A stretch of 64,000 bases of DNA from JBAYDV01 sp041672845. GTDB lineage: Bacteria; Bacteroidota; Bacteroidia; Bacteroidales; UBA932. The stretch spans positions 310,001 to 374,000 of the forward strand of contig JBAYYV010000002.1 in the NCBI GenBank assembly GCA_041672845.1, written 5' to 3'. The position numbers were made by a program, and so were the translations under genes. This document shows positions 43,433 to 51,584 of this stretch, one piece after another (position 1 is the stretch's first letter; each line of letters opens with the position of its first letter). Below the pieces are notes generated by a model, which did not search any database, was not told the origin of the DNA, and saw only the letters and a list, made by a program, of their open reading frames with translations.

Positions 43433-44385
43433 GCTATCATTTTTTTATGTCTATTATGCCTAAAGATAGTCGAGATAGTTAATCCTGATATGATATGCCA
43501 AATACCCCACCATGCTGTTATGATTAACATCCCACCCATATTTTCTTGCGGGAAGATAGCAGGATTGAATAATAATACTAATCCTAATCCAGAGTTTTGT
43601 ATTCCTACTTCAATGCATAGTGTTCTTCTGTCTTTCTTTGGTAATTTGAAAGCTGCTGCTCCTAGATATCCTGTAGACATAGCTAATAAATTATGTATTA
43701 ATACTAGGAAGAAAATAATGAATAAATATTTTACGAAGATCGCATAATTATTTTTGAAAGCGATAAAGACTAATGCAATAAAGAAAATCAAAGAAAGAAT
43801 CTGAAATGGTTTTATCATTTTCTTCGATATCTTCTTGAAGTAATAAGAAAACAACATACCACATATTATGGGGATACCTAATAAAATTAATACTTGCTTA
43901 AACATAGGCCAGAAGCCTATAGATAAAGTGGGTACATCTACTAGAGCGTTAGACATTACGAAATGGTGATATAATCCTCCCCATAAAGAAAAATTTATAG
44001 GAGTAATAAATGTAGCTAATATGGTAGCTATTGCAGTCATGCTGACGGATAATTCAGTATTTGCTTTAGCATATGAAGACATGAAATTGGAAATATTGCC
44101 GCCAGGGCAGGAAGCTACTAATATCATTCCCATGGCTACATTAAAAGTGATATAATCTCTAAGAATAGTAATCAATAAAAATGTAACTGCAGGCAGAGCA
44201 AACCACTGTAAACAAAGTCCTACAATAATAGATTTTGGTTTTATAAATATTTCTTTAAAAGTTTTCGTAGATATACCCAATGCTACTCCAAACATTATTA
44301 AGGCTAAAACTATATTAATAGTATTGATCCCTGCTTGGTCGAAGTGAATGCGAACAGAGTCTAACTGTTTAAGTGATTCATACAT
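43429..44385 (-). CDS. Bile acid:sodium symporter (BASS) family transporter
   Basis: The 318-residue inner-membrane protein has about nine to ten membrane spans and the family features: FGVALGI near the N-terminus, ASCPGGNISNFMSSYAKANTELSVSMTAI (the unwound sodium/substrate helix) and the second motif EVGIQNSGLGLVLLF. BASS proteins carry bile acids or organic anions such as pyruvate or pantoate with sodium; the substrate is not deducible. It lies 23 bases after pgk on the same strand and overlaps the acyltransferase gene by 4 bases. Confidence 0.88.
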   Translation of the reverse strand: MYESLKQLDSVRIHFDQAGINTINIVLALIMFGVALGISTKTFKEIFIKPKSIIVGLCLQWFALPAVTFLLITILRDYITFNVAMGMILVASCPGGNISNFMSSYAKANTELSVSMTAIATILATFITPINFSLWGGLYHHFVMSNALVDVPTLSIGFWPMFKQVLILLGIPIICGMLFSYYFKKISKKMIKPFQILSLIFFIALVFIAFKNNYAIFVKYLFIIFFLVLIHNLLAMSTGYLGAAAFKLPKKDRRTLCIEVGIQNSGLGLVLLFNPAIFPQENMGGMLIITAWWGIWHIISGLTISTIFRHNRHKKMIA

Positions 44386-44408
44386 AAATAGTGTATTATT
44401 AATATAGG

Positions 44409-45659
44409 TTAGTCAAGAATAGCTTTAATTCCAGGAAGTGTTTTGCCTTCAAAAGATTCAAGCATGGCTCCACCACCAGTAGAAACATAACTTACTCTAT
44501 CTTTAAAGCCTAAAGTGCTTAGTGCTGCGACAGAATCTCCACCTCCTACTAATGTGTAAGTACCATTATCTGTAGCTTCTGCTAATAGCTGAGCTACGAT
44601 TTTAGTACCTTTTGAAAAGTTAGGCATTTCAAAAACTCCAATAGGACCATTCCAAAGAATAGTTTTAGATTTTTTAATCACTTTACTCCATTCTTTCAAT
44701 GTTTTATCACTAGCGTCAAGCCCCATCCAGCCGTCAGGAATATTGTCAGAAGAACAAATTATAGTCTTGGCATCATTTGAGAATCTATCAGCTGCTACTA
44801 CTTCGTCGGAGAAATATAATTTTACATTTTTTTCTTTAGCTAATTTTATAGTTTTAAGAGCAGTATCGACTTGATTTTCTTCGAAAAGAGAATCACCTAT
44901 TTTTCCTCCGAGAGCTTTTTTAAAGGTAAATACCATACCTCCTGTAATAAGAAGATTATCTACGAAATCTAACAGATGTTCGATAATACCTATTTTAGAT
45001 GATACTTTCGCACCACCCATGATAGCTGTTAAAGGTCTTTGAGGATTCTTTAATATTTTATTGATAGCTTTAATTTCTTGTTCCATAAGATAACCGAACA
45101 TTTTATCATTAGGAAAATATTCAGCTATAATAGCTGTAGAAGCATGTTTTCTATGAGCTGTACCGAAAGCATCATTTATATAGCAATCAGCGTAAGAAGC
45201 TAATTTCTTACAAAACTTTTTCTGACTTTCTTTTAATTCTTTTTTAGCTGTATCTTTTTCTTTATCAGAAACATCTTTAGCTAGACCTCTTGGTTTACAT
45301 TCTTCTTCAGCATAAAATCGAAGGTTTTCTAAAAGTAAAATTTCACCAGTTTTAAGATTTTTAACTTTATCGTCAGCATTCATACAATCAGGAGCAAATT
45401 TTACAGGAAGGCCCATATATTGTTCTATTCTTTTTATAGTATGCTTTAAAGATAAATCCTCAGATGGACCTTTAGGTTTACCCATATGAGCCATTAAAAT
45501 TAAGGTACCACCTTTTTCGATTACTTTTTTAAGAGTAGGTATGCTAGCTTTAATTCTTGTATCATCTATAATCTCTTTTTTATCATTTAGTGGCACATTG
45601 AAATCTACTCTTATGAGAGCTTTTTTCCCTAAAAAATTGTAGGTATCTATATTTTGCAT
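44409..45659 (-). CDS. pgk: Phosphoglycerate kinase
   Basis: This glycolytic enzyme forms ATP from 1,3-bisphosphoglycerate. The 416-residue protein shows [63 protein letters not shown] and [12 protein letters not shown]. Full length, cytoplasmic. It heads a minus-strand run pgk-BASS-acyltransferase; its promoter element is at 45701-45708. Confidence 0.97.
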   Translation of the reverse strand: MQNIDTYNFLGKKALIRVDFNVPLNDKKEIIDDTRIKASIPTLKKVIEKGGTLILMAHMGKPKGPSEDLSLKHTIKRIEQYMGLPVKFAPDCMNADDKVKNLKTGEILLLENLRFYAEEECKPRGLAKDVSDKEKDTAKKELKESQKKFCKKLASYADCYINDAFGTAHRKHASTAIIAEYFPNDKMFGYLMEQEIKAINKILKNPQRPLTAIMGGAKVSSKIGIIEHLLDFVDNLLITGGMVFTFKKALGGKIGDSLFEENQVDTALKTIKLAKEKNVKLYFSDEVVAADRFSNDAKTIICSSDNIPDGWMGLDASDKTLKEWSKVIKKSKTILWNGPIGVFEMPNFSKGTKIVAQLLAEATDNGTYTLVGGGDSVAALSTLGFKDRVSYVSTGGGAMLESFEGKTLPGIKAILD

Positions 45660-45700
45660 GATATTATGATAGGTTATAATGTTTTCTATTAATTATATTA

Positions 45701-45756
45701 CAAATGTACAAAAAACTGTAAGAATTTAGAAGAGCAGTTTTATTTTAGTATTTTTG
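45701..45756. promoter_or_regulatory. Divergent promoter elements for pgk and the 45782 gene
   Basis: Minus-strand TACATTTG (45701-45708) points to pgk (ATG at 45659) and plus-strand TATTTTTG (45749-45756) points to the gene at 45782. Neither has a clear -33 TTTG. Confidence 0.45.
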
Positions 45757-45781
45757 CTGAACAAATCTAATTACGAATACT

Positions 45782-46567
45782 ATGAAAAAAATATTATTAC
45801 TATTAATTATTATGATATTTCCGATTATGTTTTACGGTCAGGATGTTAAGATTGTAAAAAACATTAAAGGGAGATACCAGATTTATGATAATATTTCGAA
45901 AGAAGTAGCTAGAGAAAAAGCATTGGAAGAGGCTAAAAGTGAGGCCTTAAGAAAGGCGGGAGCTAAAGAAGACATTTTTTCTATGTTTGCTACATCTTTA
46001 AAAAATGATAAATTATCAGTGTTTGATTTATCTTCATCTGCAGTTTGTGGTAATGTAAGATTAATACAGCCTGCACCAGTATACAGAGAATACACTGATC
46101 CCACAAGTGATGATTCCTGGACTGAGGTAACCATTAATGCAGAAGTTCTAGTCGATAATAAGGTAGATGATGCTTTCCAGGTAAATATAAACGGAATAGA
46201 ACAAGTCTATAAGGAAAATGAAAATCTAAAATTTGATTTAACAATATATGGGTCAGATGCTTATTTAACTATATTTTGGTTTGATGGTACTGGCGCGAGT
46301 ATTATTTATCCAAATGTTTATGAAAAACCTAATTTATTTAAAATAGGAGAAAAAGTACATTTCCCCATCAGCAATCTTATAGATTATTCATTAGTGAAAA
46401 GTAATAGTAAAGTTAAAACAGAAAATATATACTTATTAGTTTATGCTACTAAAGAGTATTATCCATATACGGAAGAACAATGTTCATTTCCTTTAATTAA
46501 CCAATGGGTATTTAATATCAAAGCATATAATAGATGTGCGGTATTTGATTCCTTTTTTATTAAATAG
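45782..46567 (+). CDS. Secreted protein with LPP20-like and DUF4384-like parts
   Basis: The 261-residue protein has a signal peptide (cut after MFYGQ, near residue 20). The N-terminal part AREKALEEAKSEALRKAGA followed by beta strands resembles LPP20/FlgT-type domains. The C-terminal part (about 130-260: FDLTIYGSDAYLTIFWFDG, IYPN, ISNLIDY, VYATKEYYPY) resembles DUF4384. Both are found in envelope proteins of unclear function. The methyltransferase gene begins 3 bases after its stop, so they are probably cotranscribed, although one is exported and the other cytoplasmic. Confidence 0.68.
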   Translation: MKKILLLLIIMIFPIMFYGQDVKIVKNIKGRYQIYDNISKEVAREKALEEAKSEALRKAGAKEDIFSMFATSLKNDKLSVFDLSSSAVCGNVRLIQPAPVYREYTDPTSDDSWTEVTINAEVLVDNKVDDAFQVNINGIEQVYKENENLKFDLTIYGSDAYLTIFWFDGTGASIIYPNVYEKPNLFKIGEKVHFPISNLIDYSLVKSNSKVKTENIYLLVYATKEYYPYTEEQCSFPLINQWVFNIKAYNRCAVFDSFFIK

Positions 46568-46570
46568 ATT

Positions 46571-47488
46571 ATGTTATTAGAATCTCCTTCAGAAAACTGG
46601 AATGATTATCAACTTATAGATTCAGGTAATTTCGAAAAACTTGAACGATTCGGGAAATATGTTTTGATACGTCCTGAACCTAAGGCATTATGGGATAAGG
46701 GCTTATCTGATAATGAATGGAATAAAATGGCTAATACTAAGTTTGATCAAGGAGGAGGGTTTTCTACCGCAGGAAAAGAAGAAAGCGGTTCATGGCAGAG
46801 ATTAAAAAAAATGCCTGATCAATGGATAATTAAATATCAGTCTAGTAATCTTTTAAAATTTAATTTAAGATTAGGACTTACTTCTTTTAAACATGTAGGA
46901 GTATTCCCTGAACAAGCTCCTAATTGGGACTTTATTTATAAGCAAGTTTGTAAAATAGTACCTATTTATAAAGAAGAGAAAAGGTTACCTAAGGTTTTAA
47001 ATCTTTTTGCATATACAGGAGCTGCTTCTCTAGCTGCTAGAATGGCAGGGGCAGATGTTACTCATTTGGATTCTGTAAAACAAGTCGTAAACTGGGCTCA
47101 CGAAAATCAAAATATTAGTAGTTTAGACAATATTCGCTGGGTAGTAGAGGATGCTTTAAAATTTGCTAAGCGAGAAGCCAAAAGAGGGAATCATTATGAT
47201 GGACTTATTTTAGATCCTCCTGCTTATGGACATGGACCTTCGGGTGAAAGATGGAAATTAGATGAAAGTTTATATGAATTATTAAAGGTTTGTGCTTCAA
47301 TATTATCCCCTAAGAATAGTTTTTTGGTAGTCAATTTGTATTCTAATGGGTATTCTGCTATGTTAGCTGATACATTAGTCAAATGTGCTTTCGGGGATAA
47401 AGGACAGAGGACCTCTGGTGAATTAATGATAACAGATGACTTAGGTAGAAATCTACCATTAAGTGTATTTACTAGATTAGAAAGGTAA
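46571..47488 (+). CDS. RlmI/RlmK-like SAM-dependent methyltransferase
   Basis: The 305-residue cytoplasmic protein has a class I SAM fold: VLNLFAYTGAASLAARMAGADVTHLDSV (motif I), WVVEDALKFAKRE and the catalytic loop LILDPPAYGHGPSGERWKL. This resembles the catalytic part of 23S rRNA cytosine methyltransferases of the RlmI family, without the N-terminal PUA domain. Target base unknown. It is followed after 39 bases by lgt. Confidence 0.82.
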   Translation: MLLESPSENWNDYQLIDSGNFEKLERFGKYVLIRPEPKALWDKGLSDNEWNKMANTKFDQGGGFSTAGKEESGSWQRLKKMPDQWIIKYQSSNLLKFNLRLGLTSFKHVGVFPEQAPNWDFIYKQVCKIVPIYKEEKRLPKVLNLFAYTGAASLAARMAGADVTHLDSVKQVVNWAHENQNISSLDNIRWVVEDALKFAKREAKRGNHYDGLILDPPAYGHGPSGERWKLDESLYELLKVCASILSPKNSFLVVNLYSNGYSAMLADTLVKCAFGDKGQRTSGELMITDDLGRNLPLSVFTRLER

Positions 47489-47527
47489 GTAAATGCAAGG
47501 TTATGTTTTTAAATAATTAATTAGATT

Positions 47528-48442
47528 ATGTTAGATATATTAGCAGTAAATTGGAATGTAGATCCAGTAATTTTTTCTATAGGTATTATAAAAATAAAGT
47601 ATTATTCTATTTTATTTGTCTGTGGTATTTTTCCAATAGGATATTATATAGTGCGTTCCATGTATAAAAAAGAAGGTGTTCCATTAGATAAATTAGATCC
47701 ACTTTTATATGCTATATTATTAGGTACAGTAGTAGGAGCTAGATTAGGACATTGTTTTTTTTATGATCCACAATATTATTTAGTTCATCCCTTAGAAATA
47801 CTTGAAACATGGAAAGGTGGATTAGCTTCTCATGGTGGTGCTATAGGAGTTCTAATAGCTGTTTGGTGGTATGTACATAGATATGGTAAAAAATATGGAT
47901 TCGATGCCTTATGGATACTTGATAGAGTAGCTATAGCTGCTGCATTTGCTGGAGCTATGATTAGATTAGGTAATTTATTCAATTCTGAAATATATGGAAT
48001 GGCTACAGACTTGCCATGGGGATTTGTATTTTTAAGAAATGGTGAAACTATAGCTAAACATCCTACACAGCTTTATGAATCTCTTGCATATCTATTAATA
48101 GGTATTTTATTATTAGTTCTTTATAGAAAACAGTTAAAGAAAATTCATAGAGGATTTTTCATTGGTGTTTTTTTTATATTAGTATTCCTTGCAAGATTTT
48201 TCATTGAGTTTGTAAAGAATCCTCAGTCAAATTTCGAAGTGGGGATGTCATTAAACATGGGTCAAATACTATCTATACCATTTATCATGGTAGGTATCAT
48301 TTTATTAGTTATTTCATTCAAATGGACTAAACCAGCCGAAAGAACATTAGCCGTAATAGAACCTAAGAATAAAGTAAAGAATCAGAAAGTAGAACTTACA
48401 CACGTTCATTCAAAAAGCAATCAACCAAACGATTATAAATAA
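47528..48442 (+). CDS. lgt: Prolipoprotein diacylglyceryl transferase
   Basis: Lgt attaches diacylglycerol to the lipobox cysteine of prelipoproteins in the inner membrane. The 304-residue protein has seven membrane segments and the conserved stretches TWKGGLASHGGAIG, AGAMIRLGNLFNSEIYG (the usual GRIGNF-NGE reads IRLGNLFNSE) and HPTQLYESLAY, with RFFIEFVKNPQ. A charged C-terminal tail of about 25 residues is not essential to the family. It would process the lipoproteins predicted elsewhere in the window (GH63, GH20, the 24983 protein). The terminator at 48508-48540 ends the transcript. Confidence 0.95.
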   Translation: MLDILAVNWNVDPVIFSIGIIKIKYYSILFVCGIFPIGYYIVRSMYKKEGVPLDKLDPLLYAILLGTVVGARLGHCFFYDPQYYLVHPLEILETWKGGLASHGGAIGVLIAVWWYVHRYGKKYGFDALWILDRVAIAAAFAGAMIRLGNLFNSEIYGMATDLPWGFVFLRNGETIAKHPTQLYESLAYLLIGILLLVLYRKQLKKIHRGFFIGVFFILVFLARFFIEFVKNPQSNFEVGMSLNMGQILSIPFIMVGIILLVISFKWTKPAERTLAVIEPKNKVKNQKVELTHVHSKSNQPNDYK

Positions 48443-48507
48443 TCGAATTTTCAAAATTTGCAGTTAATTTAACTATAGTATAGCTAATAGTGGTGGTTAA
48501 CCTAATA

Positions 48508-48540
48508 AAAAGGCGTTGACTTTATTAGTCAACGCCTTTT
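48508..48540. terminator. Bidirectional terminator between lgt and trxA
   Basis: A perfect 13-base-pair stem (48508-48520 with 48528-48540) closes a 7-base loop; A-tract and T-tract lie at its two ends, so it can end transcripts from either side. Confidence 0.85.
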
Positions 48541-48592
48541 GCAATAAAATCCTATGTACTTAATATTTGTATAATATTTTATGTATTATTTT

Positions 48593-48955
48593 TTATTTGA
48601 TTAGGTCGTTAATAGCTTCTTTTAGTGATGCTTTGGGTAATGCCCCTTGAGACATTTGAGGTTGACCTTCTTTAGGAATGAAAAGCATAGTAGGGATAGA
48701 GCGAATACCAAATGCTGATGATAATTCATTTTCAGCATCTACATCTACTTTGTAAATATCTAGTTTGCCTTCATATTCTTTAGCTAAATCTTCCAATACA
48801 GGAGCTACGCTTTTACATGGTGCACACCATTGTGCATAAAAATCTACAATAGCAGGTCTTTCACCTTTGAATTTCCATTCATTAGGATTAGTTTCAAAAT
48901 TATATACTTTTTCTAAAAATTCTGCTTTAGTTAAATGTTGTGTTGTTCCGTTCAT
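48593..48955 (-). CDS. trxA: Thioredoxin
   Basis: The 120-residue protein has the thioredoxin active site C44-A-P-C47 (WCAPCK), the cis-proline loop IRSIPTMLF and an N-terminal extension of about 12 residues relative to E. coli TrxA. No signal peptide, so cytoplasmic: a disulfide reductase for reductases and peroxidases. It has a consensus promoter (49000-49030) and is divergent from oxyR, a natural arrangement for peroxide-regulated expression. Confidence 0.93.
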   Translation of the reverse strand: MNGTTQHLTKAEFLEKVYNFETNPNEWKFKGERPAIVDFYAQWCAPCKSVAPVLEDLAKEYEGKLDIYKVDVDAENELSSAFGIRSIPTMLFIPKEGQPQMSQGALPKASLKEAINDLIK

Positions 48956-48999
48956 AATTCGTGTGTTATTTGTTAATTATTATTTCCTTTATGGTGTTA

Positions 49000-49049
49000 C
49001 AAAAGTAGGGTCTCTGTGATATATATCAAACAGATATTTTCTATATTTG
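49000..49049. promoter_or_regulatory. Divergent trxA/oxyR control region
   Basis: For trxA (minus strand) TTTG at 49030-49027, 19 bases, TACTTTTG at 49007-49000 form a full consensus promoter. A perfect 12-base palindrome TGATATATATCA (49017-49028) overlaps the trxA -33 box, and a plus-strand TATATTTG (49042-49049) could serve oxyR; a second candidate for oxyR is TAGTTTTG at 49111-49118. The palindrome and repeated CTAT tetramers (49041, 49062) are possible OxyR contacts. Confidence 0.6.
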
Positions 49050-49153
49050 TATTTATATTATCTATATAAAGTTATAATATTTATAAATATGGTGATTATT
49101 AGGTCATAATTAGTTTTGCATTCTAGTTAATAATTCAGTTAATAAAATAAATA

Positions 49154-50080
49154 ATGAATATATTTCAATTAAGATATATAGTCGCTTTAGATCGATATAG
49201 AAATTTTGTAAAAGCTGCTGAATCATGCGGTGTAACTCAGCCTACATTAAGTTCTATGATACAAAAATTAGAAGAAGAGTTAGATGTGATTATTTTCGAT
49301 AGATCATTTCATCCTGTAAAACCTACTCGTATAGGGGAGAAGGTTATAGATCAAGCTTCAGTAATATTATTTAATGTAGATCAGATGAATGAGTTAATAG
49401 CTGAAGAAAAAGAAAGAGGTAAAGGAGAAATTAAATTAGCTGTTATAACTACTGTTGCTCCATATTTATTACCTAACTTATTTAAATTTTGTAAAAAGAA
49501 TTATCCAGATATTTCTTTATTAACTCAAGAAATGACCACTGTTCAGATTATCGAAAAATTGAAAAAAGCTGAAATAGATATGGCAATAGCTGCTACACCA
49601 TTAATAGAGCCTTCTTTATTAGAAGTCCCATTATATTATGAAAAGTTTTTAGTTTATATTTCTCCTGAAGATCCTCTTTATAAAGAAGAAAAAATAGTAG
49701 CTTCTAAAATGCCATTAGATAATCTTTGGGTATTAAAAGAAGGACATTGTCTAAGAAATCAGATATTTAATTTCTGTCATAAACAAGCTTCTACTTCTGC
49801 TATTTATGAAGCAGGTAGTATAGATACTTTAATTAAAATAGTAGATGCTAATGGTGGATATACTGTTATTCCTGAATTACATGTAAATTTTCTATCAGAA
49901 AAACAAAAAGAGAATATTAGATCTTTTACGGATCCAATACCATTAAGAGAAATTTCGTTAATAATTAGAAAAGATTTCGTAAGAGAAAAAATGCTTAATA
50001 TTATAGCCGATGCTGTTAAGCAAGTAATTCCAAGTCATATGTTAGATTCTAAATTGAAGAAATTCGCTATAAGATTATAA
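49154..50080 (+). CDS. oxyR: LysR-family peroxide regulator OxyR
   Basis: The 308-residue protein has a LysR helix-turn-helix (residues 1-60: FVKAAESCGVTQPTLSSMIQKLEEEL) and an effector domain with two cysteines, C199 and C208, in GHCLRNQIFNFCHK. They sit at the same numbers and spacing as the redox pair of E. coli OxyR. It should sense hydrogen peroxide by disulfide formation and activate defence genes such as those for thioredoxin, catalase or Dps. It is divergent from trxA and convergent with smpB (11-base gap). Confidence 0.93.
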   Translation: MNIFQLRYIVALDRYRNFVKAAESCGVTQPTLSSMIQKLEEELDVIIFDRSFHPVKPTRIGEKVIDQASVILFNVDQMNELIAEEKERGKGEIKLAVITTVAPYLLPNLFKFCKKNYPDISLLTQEMTTVQIIEKLKKAEIDMAIAATPLIEPSLLEVPLYYEKFLVYISPEDPLYKEEKIVASKMPLDNLWVLKEGHCLRNQIFNFCHKQASTSAIYEAGSIDTLIKIVDANGGYTVIPELHVNFLSEKQKENIRSFTDPIPLREISLIIRKDFVREKMLNIIADAVKQVIPSHMLDSKLKKFAIRL

Positions 50081-50091
50081 TTAGGTTTTAG

Positions 50092-50565
50092 TTACAAACA
50101 GAATCCGCGTTTAATATCGCGTTTTTGTTCTTTTTCTTTAAGGGTATTTCGTTTATCGTATTCTTTTTTACCTTTAGCTAGTGCTATGTTTAATTTAGCA
50201 TAACCATTATCTGATATAAATAAGGAGGTAGTAACGATGGTAAAACCTTTTTCGCGAGTAGCTCTTTTTAACTTTCTAAGTTCTCTTTTATTTAACAAAA
50301 GTTTTCTATCACGTCTAGGATCATGTCTATTGAATGTTCCCCACCAATAATCAGCTATATTTATATTTTTCACGAATAACTCATTGCCGAAAAAATAGCA
50401 ATAAGAATCTACCAAGGAGACTTTCCCTGCTCGAATAGATTTTATCTCGGTACCTGTTAGGACTAAGCCAGCAGTATATTTGTCGATAAATTCATATTCG
50501 AATCCGGCTTTCTTGTTTTTAATGAAAATCTTAGATTTTCCTTTATTAGATACTTTATCAGACAT
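50092..50565 (-). CDS. smpB: SsrA-binding protein SmpB
   Basis: SmpB delivers tmRNA to stalled ribosomes. The 157-residue product (from the ATG at 50565; an in-frame TTG at 50574 lies within the promoter-like sequence) has the family segments [64 protein letters not shown] and a basic tail [20 protein letters not shown]. Full length. No tmRNA gene is visible in the window. TATTTTTG ends only 6 bases before the ATG, so the transcript may lack a leader. Confidence 0.95.
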   Translation of the reverse strand: MSDKVSNKGKSKIFIKNKKAGFEYEFIDKYTAGLVLTGTEIKSIRAGKVSLVDSYCYFFGNELFVKNINIADYWWGTFNRHDPRRDRKLLLNKRELRKLKRATREKGFTIVTTSLFISDNGYAKLNIALAKGKKEYDKRNTLKEKEQKRDIKRGFCL

Positions 50566-50571
50566 GGTTTG

Positions 50572-50579
50572 CAAAAATA
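50572..50579 (-). promoter_or_regulatory. -7 element abutting the smpB start codon
   Basis: Minus-strand TATTTTTG ends 6 bases before ATG 50565. It argues against the TTG at 50574 as start codon and for a leaderless or nearly leaderless transcript. Confidence 0.45.
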
Positions 50580-50718
50580 TAAAAAAAACAGTTAATATTG
50601 ATAATTTAACTTAAAGAGCTATAATTTATAATCAACAGCACAAAACATTTATAGTGTTATTATCAAAAGTGAGTGCTTAAATATAACTTTAAATATGTGG
50701 TTAATCTAAGTATATAAA

Positions 50719-51480
50719 TTATTCTAAATAAAGTACGACTGGACAATGATCAGAATGTACTGCTTCGTTTAAGATTTCAGCTTTTTTAATTTTATTTCTA
50801 AGAGTATCAGTAGTTATACAATAATCTAATCTCCATCCTTTATTATTGGCTCGGGCTCTAGCCCTATAGCTCCACCATGAGTATTTTTGGGTGGTAGGAT
50901 ACAACATTCTGTATGTGTCTAAGAATCCATGGGCTAAGAACTTGGTAACCCATTCACGTTCTTCTGGTAAGAAGCCACTATTCTTAGAATTTCTGATTGG
51001 ATCATGGATATCTATTTCTTCATGTGCTATATTATAATCTCCACAAAGGACTAAATTTGGACGAATCTTTCTTAATTTTTGAACATAATTTAAATAATCA
51101 TCTAACCATTGCATTTTGAAAGCTTGTCTTTCTTCACCACTAACTCCCGCAGGATGATAAATACTTGCGACAGAAACATCTCCAAAATCAGCACGTATAA
51201 ATCTACCTTCTTTATCATATTTTTCTATGCCTATACCTTTTTCGATATGATCAGGTTCTAATTTAGTAATAATAGCTACTCCACTATATCCTTTTTTTTC
51301 TGCACAAAATAAATATGATTTATAACCTATTTCTTCAAATAATTCAAAAGGGTATTGATTTTCTTGTAATTTTGTTTCTTGTAAACAAAGTACATCAGGC
51401 TGAGTTTTTTGCATCCAACCTATGAAATCTTTTTTTATGGCTGCTCTTATGCCATTAACATTATAAGAGATTATTTTCAT
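50719..51480 (-). CDS. xth: Exodeoxyribonuclease III (AP endonuclease)
   Basis: This 253-residue enzyme cuts at abasic sites in base-excision repair and degrades duplex DNA 3' to 5'. The family pattern is complete: MKIISYNVNGIRAAIKKDF, DVLCLQETKLQ, GYSGVAIITK, LVLCGDYNIAHEEID, YSWWSYRARARANNKGWRLDY and the C-terminal SDHCPVVLYL. Cytoplasmic, full length. Divergent from the miaA fusion gene. A TATCTTTA 5 bases upstream of its ATG is a weak promoter-like match. The 153 bases between it and the smpB ATG hold nothing I can identify beyond the smpB promoter element. Confidence 0.95.
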   Translation of the reverse strand: MKIISYNVNGIRAAIKKDFIGWMQKTQPDVLCLQETKLQENQYPFELFEEIGYKSYLFCAEKKGYSGVAIITKLEPDHIEKGIGIEKYDKEGRFIRADFGDVSVASIYHPAGVSGEERQAFKMQWLDDYLNYVQKLRKIRPNLVLCGDYNIAHEEIDIHDPIRNSKNSGFLPEEREWVTKFLAHGFLDTYRMLYPTTQKYSWWSYRARARANNKGWRLDYCITTDTLRNKIKKAEILNEAVHSDHCPVVLYLE

Positions 51481-51522
51481 AAGGCTAAAGATAGTAAAAA
51501 AAATAATTGTCAGGAAAAATGT

Positions 51523-51530
51523 TAATTTTG
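51523..51530 (+). promoter_or_regulatory. -7 element of the miaA fusion gene
   Basis: TAATTTTG fits TAnnTTTG, 54 bases before the ATG at 51585; no -33 TTTG at the proper distance. Confidence 0.4.
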
Positions 51531-51584
51531 TAAAAGAGCAAATTTATGAGAATGTTAAATAAACGTAAGTAAAAATGAATAAAT

